Below, piece after piece: positions 8,676 to 16,756 of a stretch of 64,000 bases of DNA (within the stretch, counting starts at the first letter, position 1; each line of letters opens with the position of its first letter). Source of the stretch: CAVRQM01 sp963756975 (GTDB lineage Bacteria; Pseudomonadota; Alphaproteobacteria; Acetobacterales; Acetobacteraceae); contig CAVWPS010000002.1 of the NCBI GenBank assembly GCA_963756975.1, forward strand, positions 1,674,001 to 1,738,000, written 5' to 3'. Both the position numbers and the translations under genes were made by a program. Below the pieces are notes generated by a model, which was not told the origin of the DNA, made no database searches, and was given only the letters and a program-made list of their open reading frames with translations.

Positions 8676-9518
8676 TTAGGGCTGAGAGGCGAGGTGGACA
8701 GGCGTCGAGTTCTCGTCGGAGGCGTATTTCGTCTTGGCCGTCACGACCCAGGCCTTGAACTCATCGGGTGTGACCGCGAGGACCGAGATCGGCATGTTGC
8801 TGTGGTTCACGCCGCAGATCTGGTTGCACTCGCCGTAGACGGTGCCGGGGTTGTTGACGCGAAACCACGTCTCGATCGTGCGGCCGGGGATCGCGTAGCG
8901 CTGCTCGCCGAGGCTCGGGATGAAGAACGAATGGATCACGTCGGCCCCGGTCGTCAGCACGCGGATGTTCTTGCCGGCGGGCACGACGAGCTGGTTATCG
9001 ACGTCGAGGCGGCGAAGCTGGCCCGGCTTCAGCTGCGCGTCCGGGATCGGGTAGCTGGTGAAGTCGATGTTGCCCTGGTCGGGGTAGTTGTATTCCCAAT
9101 ACCAGCGATGGCCGGTGACCTTGATCGTGAGGTCCGCGTCATGCGTGCGATCCTCGTAGTAGACCAGCCGGAAGCTCGGGATCGCGATCACGACCAGGAT
9201 CAGCGCCGGGATCAACGTCCAGCCGACTTCGAGCAGGGTGTTATGGCTGACCTTGTTCGCGACCGGGTTCTTCTTCGCGCCGAACCGCCAGATGGTGAAC
9301 AGCAGCAGGCCGGCCACGAACACGACGATCGCCACGATCAGGATGAACACGAGGTGGTTCAGCCACTGGATCTGGGTCTCGATCGGACCCTGCGATTTCT
9401 GCATGTCGATCGCCCAGTTGGTCGGCTTCTGCGCGAGCGCCGCGACACTGGTGGACGCGAGCATCGCTGTTGCGATCAGCGCGGAACGGGCAAGCGCGAA
9501 GGGTCGCGGCAGGGTCAT
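8676..9518 (-). CDS. ctaC: Cytochrome c oxidase subunit II
   Basis: CuA subunit that accepts electrons from cytochrome c. It is 280 aa with a signal peptide ending near residue 29, two membrane helices (about 55-77 and 98-118) and a periplasmic cupredoxin domain. The aromatic patch is GHRWYWEYNYP. The CuA ligands are visible as H196, C231, C235, H239 and M242 in CNQICGVNHSNM. Gln replaces the Glu usual between the cysteines (CSELC in many homologues), a variant I believe occurs in other alphaproteobacteria. There is no cytochrome c fusion. It is the first gene of the operon, with a 24-nt gap to ctaD. Confidence 0.96.
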   Translation of the reverse strand: MTLPRPFALARSALIATAMLASTSVAALAQKPTNWAIDMQKSQGPIETQIQWLNHLVFILIVAIVVFVAGLLLFTIWRFGAKKNPVANKVSHNTLLEVGWTLIPALILVVIAIPSFRLVYYEDRTHDADLTIKVTGHRWYWEYNYPDQGNIDFTSYPIPDAQLKPGQLRRLDVDNQLVVPAGKNIRVLTTGADVIHSFFIPSLGEQRYAIPGRTIETWFRVNNPGTVYGECNQICGVNHSNMPISVLAVTPDEFKAWVVTAKTKYASDENSTPVHLASQP

Positions 9519-9582
9519 CTGGAACCGTCCAATCGGGTCGTGAACTCGGGCGCGGAACTTACACCGCGATCGGGAACATGGG

Positions 9583-10269
9583 CTAACCCGGCAGGACGTC
9601 TAGATCAAGGTCGGCGACCGTATCTCGCTGTAGCGAAACGAGCGTGAACAGCCCGGCCGGCGGCATCGGCGTCCAGGTGGCGCGCGCGATCAGCGCCGGC
9701 GGCATCAGGGCGGAGCGGGCGAAGTCCGGGTGCCAGCCCAGCGCCTTCGATGCCGGCGCCATCGCGCGTTCGGCCCACCAGCGCGGCCCGCTGCTGGCGG
9801 CGAAGTGGTTGACGAACAACAGCATCCCACCCGGCCGTACGACGCGGGTCATCTCGGCCAGCAGCCGGCGCGGGTTCGGCACGACCGAGGCGACGAACAT
9901 CGCGACCGCGATGTCGAAGCTCGCATCCGCCAGGCCGGTCGCCTCGGCATCGCCCTCGATCAGCGCGTCGATGCCCTGGATGCGTTCGGACGTCACCCGG
10001 GCGCGGGCGCGGTCCAGCATCTCGGGCGAGAGGTCGATGCCGGTGATCCGCTTGCCGCTGGCGTAGCGGGGCAGGGCGAGGCCGGTGCCGACGCCCATCT
10101 CCAGCACGTGCGTGCCCGGCAGCGCGTTGACCGCCTCGACCGCGTGGCGGCGGGCCACGGCCGACACGCCGCCGAACGCCACGTCGTAGATCGCGGCCCA
10201 CCGCTTGTAGGCGGAGCGGACCGCGCCGGCGTCGAGCGGCGTGTGCGGCGTTCGGGAGTCGGAGGTCAG
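9583..10269 (-). CDS. SAM-dependent phospholipid N-methyltransferase (PmtA-like)
   Basis: Class I methyltransferase resembling the Rhodobacter-type phosphatidylethanolamine N-methyltransferase PmtA, which makes phosphatidylcholine. The SAM-binding motif I is VLEMGVGTGLALP and the later family segments are FVASVVPNPRRLLAEM, VVRPGGMLLFVNHF and ALGWHPDF. Homologues start with a segment like AYKRWAAIYDVAFG, which here is encoded upstream of the first ordinary start (GTG 10182). No ATG, GTG or TTG lies in frame further upstream. The proposed start is CTG at 10267-10269, overlapping the gcrA stop as CTGA and preceded four bases away by the strong ribosome site GGGAGGAGG. Substrate specificity is inferred from similarity only. 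Confidence 0.75.
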   Translation of the reverse strand: MTSDSRTPHTPLDAGAVRSAYKRWAAIYDVAFGGVSAVARRHAVEAVNALPGTHVLEMGVGTGLALPRYASGKRITGIDLSPEMLDRARARVTSERIQGIDALIEGDAEATGLADASFDIAVAMFVASVVPNPRRLLAEMTRVVRPGGMLLFVNHFAASSGPRWWAERAMAPASKALGWHPDFARSALMPPALIARATWTPMPPAGLFTLVSLQRDTVADLDLDVLPG

Positions 10270-10769
10270 GCGGCCTCCTCCCGGCGGTCACGGACACGGA
10301 CATAGGCCTGCGCCGCGTGCGCTTCGCAATACGGGCGGCCGGGCTCCGACGGCGCGTCGCAGAAGCGGAAGCTTCGGGTGCCGGGGTCGCCGAGCGGCCA
10401 GCAGCATTCCGTGGTGCGGCCCGTGGCCAGGCCCGTGCGGGGCGTGCTGGTGGCCACGACCCGGATCGGCGTTTCGGCGCGCGGGGCGGCCCGGGGCGCC
10501 TCGACCCGGCGGGGTGCCGGACGAGCCTCCATCGTGGCGCCCATCGTCGGCAACGGCGGCAGCGTGGGCCCGGTCGCGCGGCGGGGGGCCACCGGCCGGG
10601 CGACCGCGTCGCGGCGGATCGGCGACGGCCGGGGCGGCAGGTTCAGGCGGTGCGCCTTCCCGACGACGGCATTTTTGGAGACACCCAGGCGGCGACCGAT
10701 CTCGGCCGTCGAATGTCCCTCGGCCCAAAGCGCCCGAAGCTTGGCAATCGCGTCCTGGTTCCACTCCAT
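10266..10769 (-). CDS. gcrA: GcrA cell-cycle transcriptional regulator
   Basis: Alphaproteobacterial regulator that binds sigma70 and promoters carrying CcrM-methylated GANTC sites, controlling division and DNA-replication genes in Caulobacter. About 167 aa. The N-terminal DNA-binding helix-turn-helix is intact (WNQDAIAKLRALWAEGHSTA followed by IGRRLGVSKNAVVGKAHRLN). The middle is a Pro/Arg/Ala-rich linker, and the C-terminal sigma-interacting domain reads CCWPLGDPGTRSFRFCDAP then GRPYCEAHAAQAY. ATG 10769 gives the canonical MEWNQD opening. A GAATC site lies 77-81 bases upstream. The downstream methyltransferase overlaps its stop. Confidence 0.95.
   Translation of the reverse strand: MEWNQDAIAKLRALWAEGHSTAEIGRRLGVSKNAVVGKAHRLNLPPRPSPIRRDAVARPVAPRRATGPTLPPLPTMGATMEARPAPRRVEAPRAAPRAETPIRVVATSTPRTGLATGRTTECCWPLGDPGTRSFRFCDAPSEPGRPYCEAHAAQAYVRVRDRREEAA
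10274..10282 (-). promoter_or_regulatory. Strong ribosome-binding site in front of a CTG start
   Basis: GGGAGGAGG on the minus strand, four bases before the CTG proposed as start of the phospholipid methyltransferase. It lies inside the last codons of gcrA. Its strength and spacing are the main support for choosing the unconventional start, because no ATG, GTG or TTG is correctly placed after it. Confidence 0.5.
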
Positions 10770-10845
10770 ATCGTGGGCCTTTCCATCATCCCCACAACAT
10801 ACGGTAGAGATATGCGCCACCAAAGCAATCATTGAGTGGCCGGAC

Positions 10846-10850
10846 GAATC
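10846..10850. promoter_or_regulatory. GAATC (GANTC) site upstream of gcrA
   Basis: A GANTC sequence, the recognition site of the CcrM methyltransferase, lies in the 124-bp gap upstream of gcrA. A second one (10891-10895) spans the end of mtnC. In Caulobacter, methylation of such sites influences gcrA-region promoters. The sites are visible here, but any regulatory function is inference. Confidence 0.3.
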
Positions 10851-10893
10851 AGAAAGTTGTGGAAAACCCTTCTGTGGACCGCAAGATGTTGAA

Positions 10894-11577
10894 TCAGGCA
10901 CGATCGCCCGGCAGGTCGAATAGGGCCGAAACCTTGTCGAAACCGCGTGCGATCGGGTGTCCTTCGGCGGCCACCGTCCCGTCCTCGGCCCGCACAAGCT
11001 GGCAGGTTCGCAGCCCGGCGGCGGCGGCGGCGTCGAGCTCGGCACCGACGTCGGACAGGAACAGCAGGGCGGCCGCCGGGATGGCGGACGCAATCGCGAT
11101 CCGGTCGTAGCTGGCGGCTTCCCGCTTCGGGCCCACGGCGGTGTCGAAAAAGCCACGGAACAAGCCTGCGAGGTCGCCGTCGGTCGAGTGCCCGAAGATC
11201 AGCCGTTGCGCTCCGACCGACCCCGACGAGTAGACGAACAACGCGACCCCTGCCGCGTGCCACGCACGCAACGCCGGGGCGACGTCGGGATAGAGCGCGC
11301 CCTGCAACTCGCCGGCGGCATAACCCTCGGCCCAGATCAGCCCCTGGATGGTCTTCAGGGGTGTTACCTTCGCGTCCGCGTCCATCCAGCGGAGCAGCGT
11401 GTCGAGCGGTTCGGCCTCCGGATGCAGTTTGCGAACTTCGGCAAGTTCAGGCGCATCCGCGTGCGCCGAAATCCAGGCGGGCAGGCGCTCACGGGCGAAC
11501 GGGAACAGCGTCTTGTGGACGAAGGCGATCGGGGTGGTGGTCCCCTCGATGTCGACCACCACGCCGGCGGGGCGCAT
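10894..11577 (-). CDS. mtnC: Enolase-phosphatase E1
   Basis: HAD-superfamily bifunctional enzyme of methionine salvage, converting 2,3-diketo-5-methylthiopentyl-1-phosphate to the acireductone. It is 227 aa, the normal length. The HAD nucleophile motif is VVVDIEGTTTP (D9), an MtnC hallmark. Also present are LKTIQGLIWAEGYAAGELQG, the motif II serine in LFVYSSGSVGAQ, and the acidic motif LFLSDVGAELDAA. It follows mtnD with a one-base gap and is the last gene of the mtnB-mtnD-mtnC operon. Confidence 0.95.
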   Translation of the reverse strand: MRPAGVVVDIEGTTTPIAFVHKTLFPFARERLPAWISAHADAPELAEVRKLHPEAEPLDTLLRWMDADAKVTPLKTIQGLIWAEGYAAGELQGALYPDVAPALRAWHAAGVALFVYSSGSVGAQRLIFGHSTDGDLAGLFRGFFDTAVGPKREAASYDRIAIASAIPAAALLFLSDVGAELDAAAAAGLRTCQLVRAEDGTVAAEGHPIARGFDKVSALFDLPGDRA

Positions 11578-11578
11578 G

Positions 11579-12118
11579 TCAGACGGCCGGGAAGCGGCTG
11601 CTGACGTCGTCGCCGGTGTAGTGCGGCGTCCACCCGGAGGTGTCGGTGAACACGCGCAACGCGGTGAACGACGGCCGCTCGCCCGCGTCGAACCAGTGTT
11701 TCGTGTGCGCCGGCACGCTGATCAGGTCGCCCTGCGTGCAATGCGCGTCGTACACGCGGCCATCGACGTGCATGATGAAGCTGCCGGACCCGGCGACGAA
11801 GAAGCGAACCTCGTCCTCGGTATGCGTGTGCTCCGAGATGAATTTCTGGCGCAGCGCGGGAGCGGCGGGATTGTCCGGTGCCAGCTTGATCACGTCGGCC
11901 GATCCGGCCTTCGCGGTGCCCATCAGCGCGTCGAGGTGCGGGCGGTAGGCGGCCAGCACCGCCTCCGGCTCCGCGTCGTCGGCGAGGGCGACCTTCGTCT
12001 CCCACCGCTCGAAATGGACACCGATCTCGGACAGGGCGCGGGCGATCTCGTCCGGCGTCTCGGTCCGCAGAACCGGCGTGCCGGGGGTGTCGTCCTGGTA
12101 GATCGTCAGCCGGCTCAT
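11579..12118 (-). CDS. mtnD: Acireductone dioxygenase
   Basis: Cupin-fold metal dioxygenase of methionine salvage. The Fe form makes the methionine precursor 2-keto-4-methylthiobutyrate; the Ni form makes methylthiopropionate and CO. It is 179 aa. The metal ligands fit H97, H99 and E103 in HTHTEDEVRFFV and H141 in VPAHTKHWFD. ATG 12118 overlaps the mtnB stop as ATGA, which fixes the start. The metal preference cannot be read from sequence. Confidence 0.95.
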   Translation of the reverse strand: MSRLTIYQDDTPGTPVLRTETPDEIARALSEIGVHFERWETKVALADDAEPEAVLAAYRPHLDALMGTAKAGSADVIKLAPDNPAAPALRQKFISEHTHTEDEVRFFVAGSGSFIMHVDGRVYDAHCTQGDLISVPAHTKHWFDAGERPSFTALRVFTDTSGWTPHYTGDDVSSRFPAV

Positions 12119-12756
12119 GAGGATATCCTCCGCTTCTCGAGCTCGCACGCGAGCAGGAATTCCAGGGCTTCGAGGCGGGCGAGCGCATGCGCCATGTCGA
12201 CGCCCCACGCATACGCGCCGTGACCGCGCAGCACGTAGCCGGCGGTGCTGGCGTCGATCCGCGGCTCGATCCGCGCGGCGAGGGCCGGGATGTCCTGCGC
12301 GTTCTCGAAGAAGGGGATCTCGACCGTGACCTCGTGGCTACGGTTGCCGAACGCCTTCAGCACCTCGTAGTCGGTCAGGACCAGCGTCTCGCCGCGATGG
12401 GCCATGGACAGCACGGTCGCCGGAACCGAGTGGCCGTGCACGATGGCACCGATGTTCGGCAGCAGGCGGTAGAGTTGCGCGTGCAAGCCGGCTTCCGCCG
12501 ACGGACGGCCCTCGGTGGTCGGCACGGCGTCGAGGGTCATGCCCATGATGCCGTCCGCGTCCAGGAAGCCTTTGTGCTGGCCGCTGGTGGTGACCGCGAA
12601 CGTGCCGTCGTCGAGGCGCACGCTCAGATTGCCGGCGGTCGCGCGGACCCAGCCCAGATCGTCAAGCCGCTGGCCCGCGGCGATGATCGCGTCCGACGCC
12701 CAGCGTGGCACCGTGGCCCCATCCTCATCGGGGTCCACGGTCACGATGTCCGCCAA
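12115..12756 (-). CDS. mtnB: Methylthioribulose-1-phosphate dehydratase
   Basis: Class II aldolase-fold zinc enzyme that dehydrates 5-methylthioribulose-1-phosphate in the methionine salvage pathway. It is 213 aa. Family marks are LGWVRATAGNLSVRLDDGTF, TTSGQHKGFL, the zinc His pair in AIVHGHSVPATVLS, and the C-terminal YVLRGHGAYAWG with the third His. It heads mtnB-mtnD-mtnC with overlapping genes. The upstream pathway steps (mtnN or mtnP, mtnK, mtnA) are not in this window. Confidence 0.93.
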   Translation of the reverse strand: MADIVTVDPDEDGATVPRWASDAIIAAGQRLDDLGWVRATAGNLSVRLDDGTFAVTTSGQHKGFLDADGIMGMTLDAVPTTEGRPSAEAGLHAQLYRLLPNIGAIVHGHSVPATVLSMAHRGETLVLTDYEVLKAFGNRSHEVTVEIPFFENAQDIPALAARIEPRIDASTAGYVLRGHGAYAWGVDMAHALARLEALEFLLACELEKRRISS

Positions 12757-12757
12757 A

Positions 12758-13012
12758 TCAGGCCTGCGGGGCCGGGTGCGTGGTGTGGACCGGGGCGCCG
12801 GCGGCGTTGGTGGTCATGCCGGGCGCCGCGATCGAGCCGGCCGGACGATCGGCCGATGTCTCCATCGACACGTCTTCCTCGGCCATGTTCTTCTTGAACG
12901 ACTTGATGCCCTTGGCGAAGTCGCCCATCAGGTTGCTGACCTTGCCGCTCCCGAACAGGAGCAACACGACCAGCAGCACGATCATCCAGTGCCAAATGCT
13001 GAAACTACCCAT
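12758..13012 (-). CDS. tatA: Sec-independent protein translocase subunit TatA
   Basis: Small pore-forming subunit of the twin-arginine translocation system, about 84 aa. It shows the short N-terminal membrane helix (WHWMIVLLVVLLLFGSGKVS) with the FGSGK hinge, then the amphipathic helix (LMGDFAKGIKSFKKNM) and an acidic, disordered tail. ATG 13012 is preferred over an upstream TTG because family members begin MGSFSIWHW. Its stop lies one base from the mtnB start, so it may be co-transcribed with mtnBDC. tatB and tatC are absent nearby. Confidence 0.93.
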   Translation of the reverse strand: MGSFSIWHWMIVLLVVLLLFGSGKVSNLMGDFAKGIKSFKKNMAEEDVSMETSADRPAGSIAAPGMTTNAAGAPVHTTHPAPQA

Positions 13013-13094
13013 GACGTCCCCCGCGACCGCGAATGCTGTGGAGGAGATGGACCCGCCGGGCTGGGCATGCAAGCCATTCGGCGTTGCGTCGGCG

Positions 13095-13619
13095 TTAGCC
13101 CCCGGCGGCGGCCTCGGCCGCGCGGTCGGCGCGATCGTCCAGCGCCTCCCGGCTCAGCGGGCGTTGCGGGACGATAAAGCCCAGCGCCGGATATTCGTGG
13201 CTGCCCATCGCGCGCACCGGGGGATACCACATCCGGACCATCGACCAGTCCCCGTCCGGCGAGACGTCGATGACGGGCTGGTCGCGCGCCAGCTCGCCCG
13301 GCACCCAGTTCGCCTGCACGACCTCGATCCGGCGCGGACCGGCGAGGCGGGACACGACGGCGACGTGCCCCGACGGCAGACGAGGTTCGCGGGCCAGCAC
13401 CAAGATGCTGCCGACGACAGGGTCGTGCGAGCGTTCGTAGCGGCCGTCGGCACTGGTCCACCAATCGGCGGCGGCGCCGTGCAGGTCGACCCCGGTTTCC
13501 GCGCGGGCGAACGGCGCGCAGGACAGGCCGGAGAAGTGCGGGTCGCCCGATGCCGCGTACCCGCCACCTCCGCCGCAGCCGGACAACAGCAACAGGATGA
13601 AAAGGCGGCTCAGTGGCAT
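13095..13619 (-). CDS. CHAP-domain lipoprotein
   Basis: Predicted lipoprotein of 174 aa with a lipobox (LFILLLLSGCGG) and a CHAP-type amidase/peptidase fold. The likely catalytic residues are the Cys in FSGLSCAPFARAETG, the His in LPSGHVAVVSRL and the polar residue in VVQANWVPG. CHAP proteins usually cut peptidoglycan peptides or amide bonds. ATG 13619 gives a clean signal peptide; an upstream in-frame start would add a Cys-rich leader. It is followed by tatA in the same direction but separated by 82 nt. Confidence 0.8.
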   Translation of the reverse strand: MPLSRLFILLLLSGCGGGGGYAASGDPHFSGLSCAPFARAETGVDLHGAAADWWTSADGRYERSHDPVVGSILVLAREPRLPSGHVAVVSRLAGPRRIEVVQANWVPGELARDQPVIDVSPDGDWSMVRMWYPPVRAMGSHEYPALGFIVPQRPLSREALDDRADRAAEAAAGG

Positions 13620-13754
13620 GAGTCCGCACTTGAACCACTTACCGCAACGCACTCAAGACAAACGGTTAGGCCGACGCTGTTTGGTCCGGCGTTGTTGCAT
13701 CTCCGCACCGCATCTTCGCAGCGGGCACCGGCTCGGCTGTAGCTTGGGGCCGCG

Positions 13755-14087
13755 ATGACGCGTCCGGTTCTCACCCTGCTGACCGCTGTGGCGATGCTGT
13801 TGCAGGCGATGACCGGCATCGCGGTCGCGCGTGCCGAGTATGTCGCGGCACCGATCTGCCACACCGGCGGCGGTCACGCCCCGGCACCCGGCGACACGTC
13901 GCACGATTGCCTCCTCTGCCCGATCTGCGCGGCGATGGCGCAGGCGGCGGTGATCGTGCCGCCCATCCCGGTGGTGCCGCGATCGGGCCGCATCGCGACG
14001 ATTGCGCTGGAAAGCTGGTCGGCGCGGGCGGTCGCGATCGCGCGCACCTGGACGTGCTGGCCGAGGGGACCACCTCGCGTCGTCTGA
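13755..14087 (+). CDS. DUF2946-like secreted Cys-rich protein
   Basis: Protein of 110 aa with a signal peptide (LTLLTAVAMLLQAMTGIAVA) and a His/Cys-rich region: ICHTGGGHAPAP, then SHDCLLCPICAAMAQAA. The CxxCxxC arrangement and a later hydrophobic stretch resemble DUF2946 proteins, which are often next to copper-resistance genes. It opens the group with copC and the CopD fusion and is transcribed the same way, so metal binding in the periplasm is a reasonable inference. The function is unproven. Confidence 0.6.
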   Translation: MTRPVLTLLTAVAMLLQAMTGIAVARAEYVAAPICHTGGGHAPAPGDTSHDCLLCPICAAMAQAAVIVPPIPVVPRSGRIATIALESWSARAVAIARTWTCWPRGPPRVV

Positions 14088-14130
14088 GGCCGACGACGCG
14101 ATCCAAAATCCCCTTACGAAAGGCACTGCC

Positions 14131-14487
14131 ATGCGCAGCCTCATGCTCTCGACCGCCCTGCTGTTCGCAGGCGCGTCCGCCGCCTTCGCCCACGCCCACC
14201 TCACGACGGCGAACCCGGCCCCGGGCTCGACCGTGACCACCGCACCGACCGAGGTCGCGATCACCTACGACGAGGAGGTGGAGCCGAAATTCTGCACCAT
14301 CGCCGTGACCGACGCACACGGGGCACGGGTCGATGCCGGTCCCGCGCACCTGGAGGGCGGCGACCAGCTGCATCTCGCCGTGCCGGTGAAGACGCTCGCG
14401 GCCGGCAGCTACAAGGTGGTGTGGCACGCGCTGTCGACCGACGGGCACAAGACTCAGGGGTCGTTCGCCTTCACCGTCGCGCAGTAG
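14131..14487 (+). CDS. copC: CopC family copper-binding protein
   Basis: Periplasmic copper carrier of the CopC/PcoC type, 118 aa with a signal peptide ending AFA-HAHL. The mature N-terminus begins with the His that ligates Cu(II) in this family. The beta-sandwich signatures are present: NPAPGSTVTTAPTEVAITYD, then YKVVWHALSTDGHKTQGSF with the C-terminal copper-binding His. It sits 7 nt before the CopD-like fusion gene, the normal CopC-CopD partnership for copper uptake to the cytoplasm or to oxidase assembly. Confidence 0.92.
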   Translation: MRSLMLSTALLFAGASAAFAHAHLTTANPAPGSTVTTAPTEVAITYDEEVEPKFCTIAVTDAHGARVDAGPAHLEGGDQLHLAVPVKTLAAGSYKVVWHALSTDGHKTQGSFAFTVAQ

Positions 14488-14494
14488 CGAAACC

Positions 14495-16243
14495 ATGCTG
14501 AACGGCGCGCTGCCACCGTTCGACCCGGAGGGTGGCGGCGCGCTCATTTGCGCCCGCGTGATGGCGGACGCGGCGATGATTCAGCTGTTCGGGGCCGGGC
14601 TGTCGCGACTCGCGTATGCCGGCCCCGCGTTGCCGCCGCTCCTGGAGCGACGGCTGGCATGGCTGGCGCGGGGCGCGGCGGTGCTGGCGGCGGCGTCGCT
14701 GCTGGTGTGGCTGTGGTTCCAGACAGCCTCGTTCGAAGACGCCGTTCCCGACGGCGACAGTCTTTCCACGGTCACGTTCGGCACCTGGTTCGGCGAGGTC
14801 CTGGCCGCGCAGTTCGGGCTCGTCGTGCTGGCCGTCGTCGCGCTCGGGCGTGGATTGCGGGTTTCGCGATGGGGGTTGTCGGCCGGGCTGGCGGCCCTCG
14901 CACTCGGGGCCGAGGCGCTGCACGGGCACGCGTGGGCGATGCGCGCGACGACCGGATCGGACTGGCTGGTGGCGAGTGTCGTCGTCCACCTGCTCGCGGC
15001 CGGCGCTTGGCTCGGCGGCTTGCTGCCGCTGTTGATTCTGCTGGCCGACCGGGCGCGGTGGCGGCCGGTGCTGATCCCGTTCTCGAAGCTCGGTTACGCC
15101 TGCGTCGCGGCCATCGCGCTCACCGCCGCGACCCAAGCCTGGGTGCTGGTCGGCGGCCTGCCGGGGTTGTTCGGCACGGCCTACGGGTTGGTTGCGATGC
15201 TAAAACTGTCGGGGTTCGGGGTTCTGGTCGGCATCGCCTGCCTGAACCGGTGGCGGCTCGGGCCGCGCGGCTCGGCCTCGCTGCGCTGGGTGATCGGGAT
15301 CGAGGCGGCGGTCGGGCTCGCGGTGATCGGGGCGGCCGGCCTGCTGTCGGCGCTGCCGCCGTCGATGCACACGCAGCCGGTGTGGCCGTTCGACTGGCAG
15401 CCGACACTCGCCACCATCCGCGAAGCCCCGGAGTTCCGCACCGAGATTTTGGCCGCCGCGGGCGCATTGATCTTCGCTTCGATCCTGCTTGTCGCGGCCA
15501 TCTTGATCCGGCGCTGGCGATGGTTGCTGCTCGTTGCCGGCTGCCTCGTGGCCGTCATCGCCGGGCCGCATCTGACACTGCTGTTCGCGGAGGCGACGCC
15601 CGCGACGTTCGCGACGTCGCCCACCGGGTTCAGCGCCGCCTCGATCGCGCTCGGTGCCGCGACGTATCCGGACCGTTGCGCCGCGTGTCACGGCGCGACG
15701 GGGGCGGGCGACGGGCCGGCGGCCGCGAGCCTGTCGGTGCCGCCCGCGAACCTGCTCGCGGATCATTTGTGGGGCCATTCGGACGGCGAGCTGTTCTGGT
15801 GGATTTCGCACGGCATCGCCGATCCCGCCGATCCGTCGGGCACGCATACTGTCATGCCGCCGGCGGGGGTCGACGACGACACCGTCTGGGCCCTGATCGA
15901 CTTTTTGCGGGCGCGGAATGCAGGACGCGCGGCGGCTTGGCCGGCCCCGATCGCGGCCCCCGCGTTCGCCTGCCCGCCGGTGCGCGACGGCCGGGTCCGG
16001 CTAAATGCCGGGTCCGTCGCGGTCGTGGGCGGCTGTACCGCCGCCGATCCGGAATCGCTGCTGGCATGGCGGCTGCTGCTCGGGGCCGCCCCGGCCGAGG
16101 TGCTGGTCGACCGCGCCGGCTGGCTGCGCGACGTCCGCCGTCCGGGCTGGCCGGACGACGCGAGTGCCGCGACCGCGCTGGCGGCGGCCGACGCGCACCC
16201 GCTCGCCGCGGCCAATCCGGCCGCGCACCATCATTCGGGGTAA
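14495..16243 (+). CDS. CopD copper-transport domain fused to cytochrome c
   Basis: Protein of 582 aa combining two modules. The first 370 residues form a multi-helix CopD membrane domain (for example LHGHAWAMRATTGSDWLVAS and VVVHLLAAGAWLGGLLPLL). After a further helix comes a class I cytochrome c domain with heme motif CAACH (AATYPDRCAACHGATG, near residue 394) and a later Met in HTVMPPAGVDDD as likely axial ligand. A C-terminal stretch of about 90 residues (two Cys residues, LLLGAAPAEVLVDRAGW) is unassigned, and the protein ends HHHSG. The heme domain would sit in the periplasm. It is adjacent to copC. The fusion suggests coupling copper import to electron transfer. Confidence 0.82.
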   Translation: MLNGALPPFDPEGGGALICARVMADAAMIQLFGAGLSRLAYAGPALPPLLERRLAWLARGAAVLAAASLLVWLWFQTASFEDAVPDGDSLSTVTFGTWFGEVLAAQFGLVVLAVVALGRGLRVSRWGLSAGLAALALGAEALHGHAWAMRATTGSDWLVASVVVHLLAAGAWLGGLLPLLILLADRARWRPVLIPFSKLGYACVAAIALTAATQAWVLVGGLPGLFGTAYGLVAMLKLSGFGVLVGIACLNRWRLGPRGSASLRWVIGIEAAVGLAVIGAAGLLSALPPSMHTQPVWPFDWQPTLATIREAPEFRTEILAAAGALIFASILLVAAILIRRWRWLLLVAGCLVAVIAGPHLTLLFAEATPATFATSPTGFSAASIALGAATYPDRCAACHGATGAGDGPAAASLSVPPANLLADHLWGHSDGELFWWISHGIADPADPSGTHTVMPPAGVDDDTVWALIDFLRARNAGRAAAWPAPIAAPAFACPPVRDGRVRLNAGSVAVVGGCTAADPESLLAWRLLLGAAPAEVLVDRAGWLRDVRRPGWPDDASAATALAAADAHPLAAANPAAHHHSG

Positions 16244-16312
16244 GCCGGTCGGCGGAAACCATGTCGGGGACGCCGCCGTTCAACCGATGTCCGCAACCGG
16301 AACAGGGTCATC

Positions 16313-16756
16313 ATGACGACGCGCCGCATTCCCAGCCGATTCGCGCAGATGTCCTCGGTCGCGAGGCTGGTCGGTGTCGTCGCGTTGATCGGGGTCGCGT
16401 CCTGCGCCACGCGGCAGCAGGTGGTGGCCGAGAAAGAGGACAATCTCGCCGCCGCGGGATTTCTCGTGCGGCCCGCGAACACGCAGGCGCGGATCGACAT
16501 GCTGAGCACATTGCCGCCCGACCACTTCGTCCAGCGCGTGCACGGCGACGACGTGAGCTACGTCTATGCCGATCCCCTCGTCTGCCACTGCCTCTATGTC
16601 GGAACGCAGCTTGCCTACGACCGCTACCGGAGCTTCGTGCAGGCGAAGCAGCTCGCGGACGAGCAGCAGCTGACGGCCCAGCTGTACACCAACAACAACT
16701 GGGACTGGAACGCGTGGGGCGGCGGGTTCGGGCCGGGATACGGCTTCGGGTTCTAG
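16313..16756 (+). CDS. Conserved lipoprotein of unknown function
   Basis: Predicted lipoprotein of 147 aa with a lipobox (VALIGVASCATRQ). The mature part has AAGFLVRPANTQARIDMLST, a Cys-His-Cys cluster (LVCHCLYVGTQLAYDRY) and an aromatic, Gly-rich, Asn-rich tail (NNNWDWNAWGGGFGPGYGFG). Its position after the CopD-cytochrome fusion and the CHC cluster make a metal-related role possible but unproven. It converges on polA with a 4-nt overlap of stop codons. Confidence 0.65.
   Translation: MTTRRIPSRFAQMSSVARLVGVVALIGVASCATRQQVVAEKEDNLAAAGFLVRPANTQARIDMLSTLPPDHFVQRVHGDDVSYVYADPLVCHCLYVGTQLAYDRYRSFVQAKQLADEQQLTAQLYTNNNWDWNAWGGGFGPGYGFGF

Noticed and set aside
7035..9647. 870-codon open frame on the plus strand opposite the oxidase genes
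   Set aside because: It is rich in Arg, Asp, Glu and Gln with no fold-like pattern and lies antisense to clearly conserved ctaC, ctaD and ctaB; it exists because high G+C removes stop codons.
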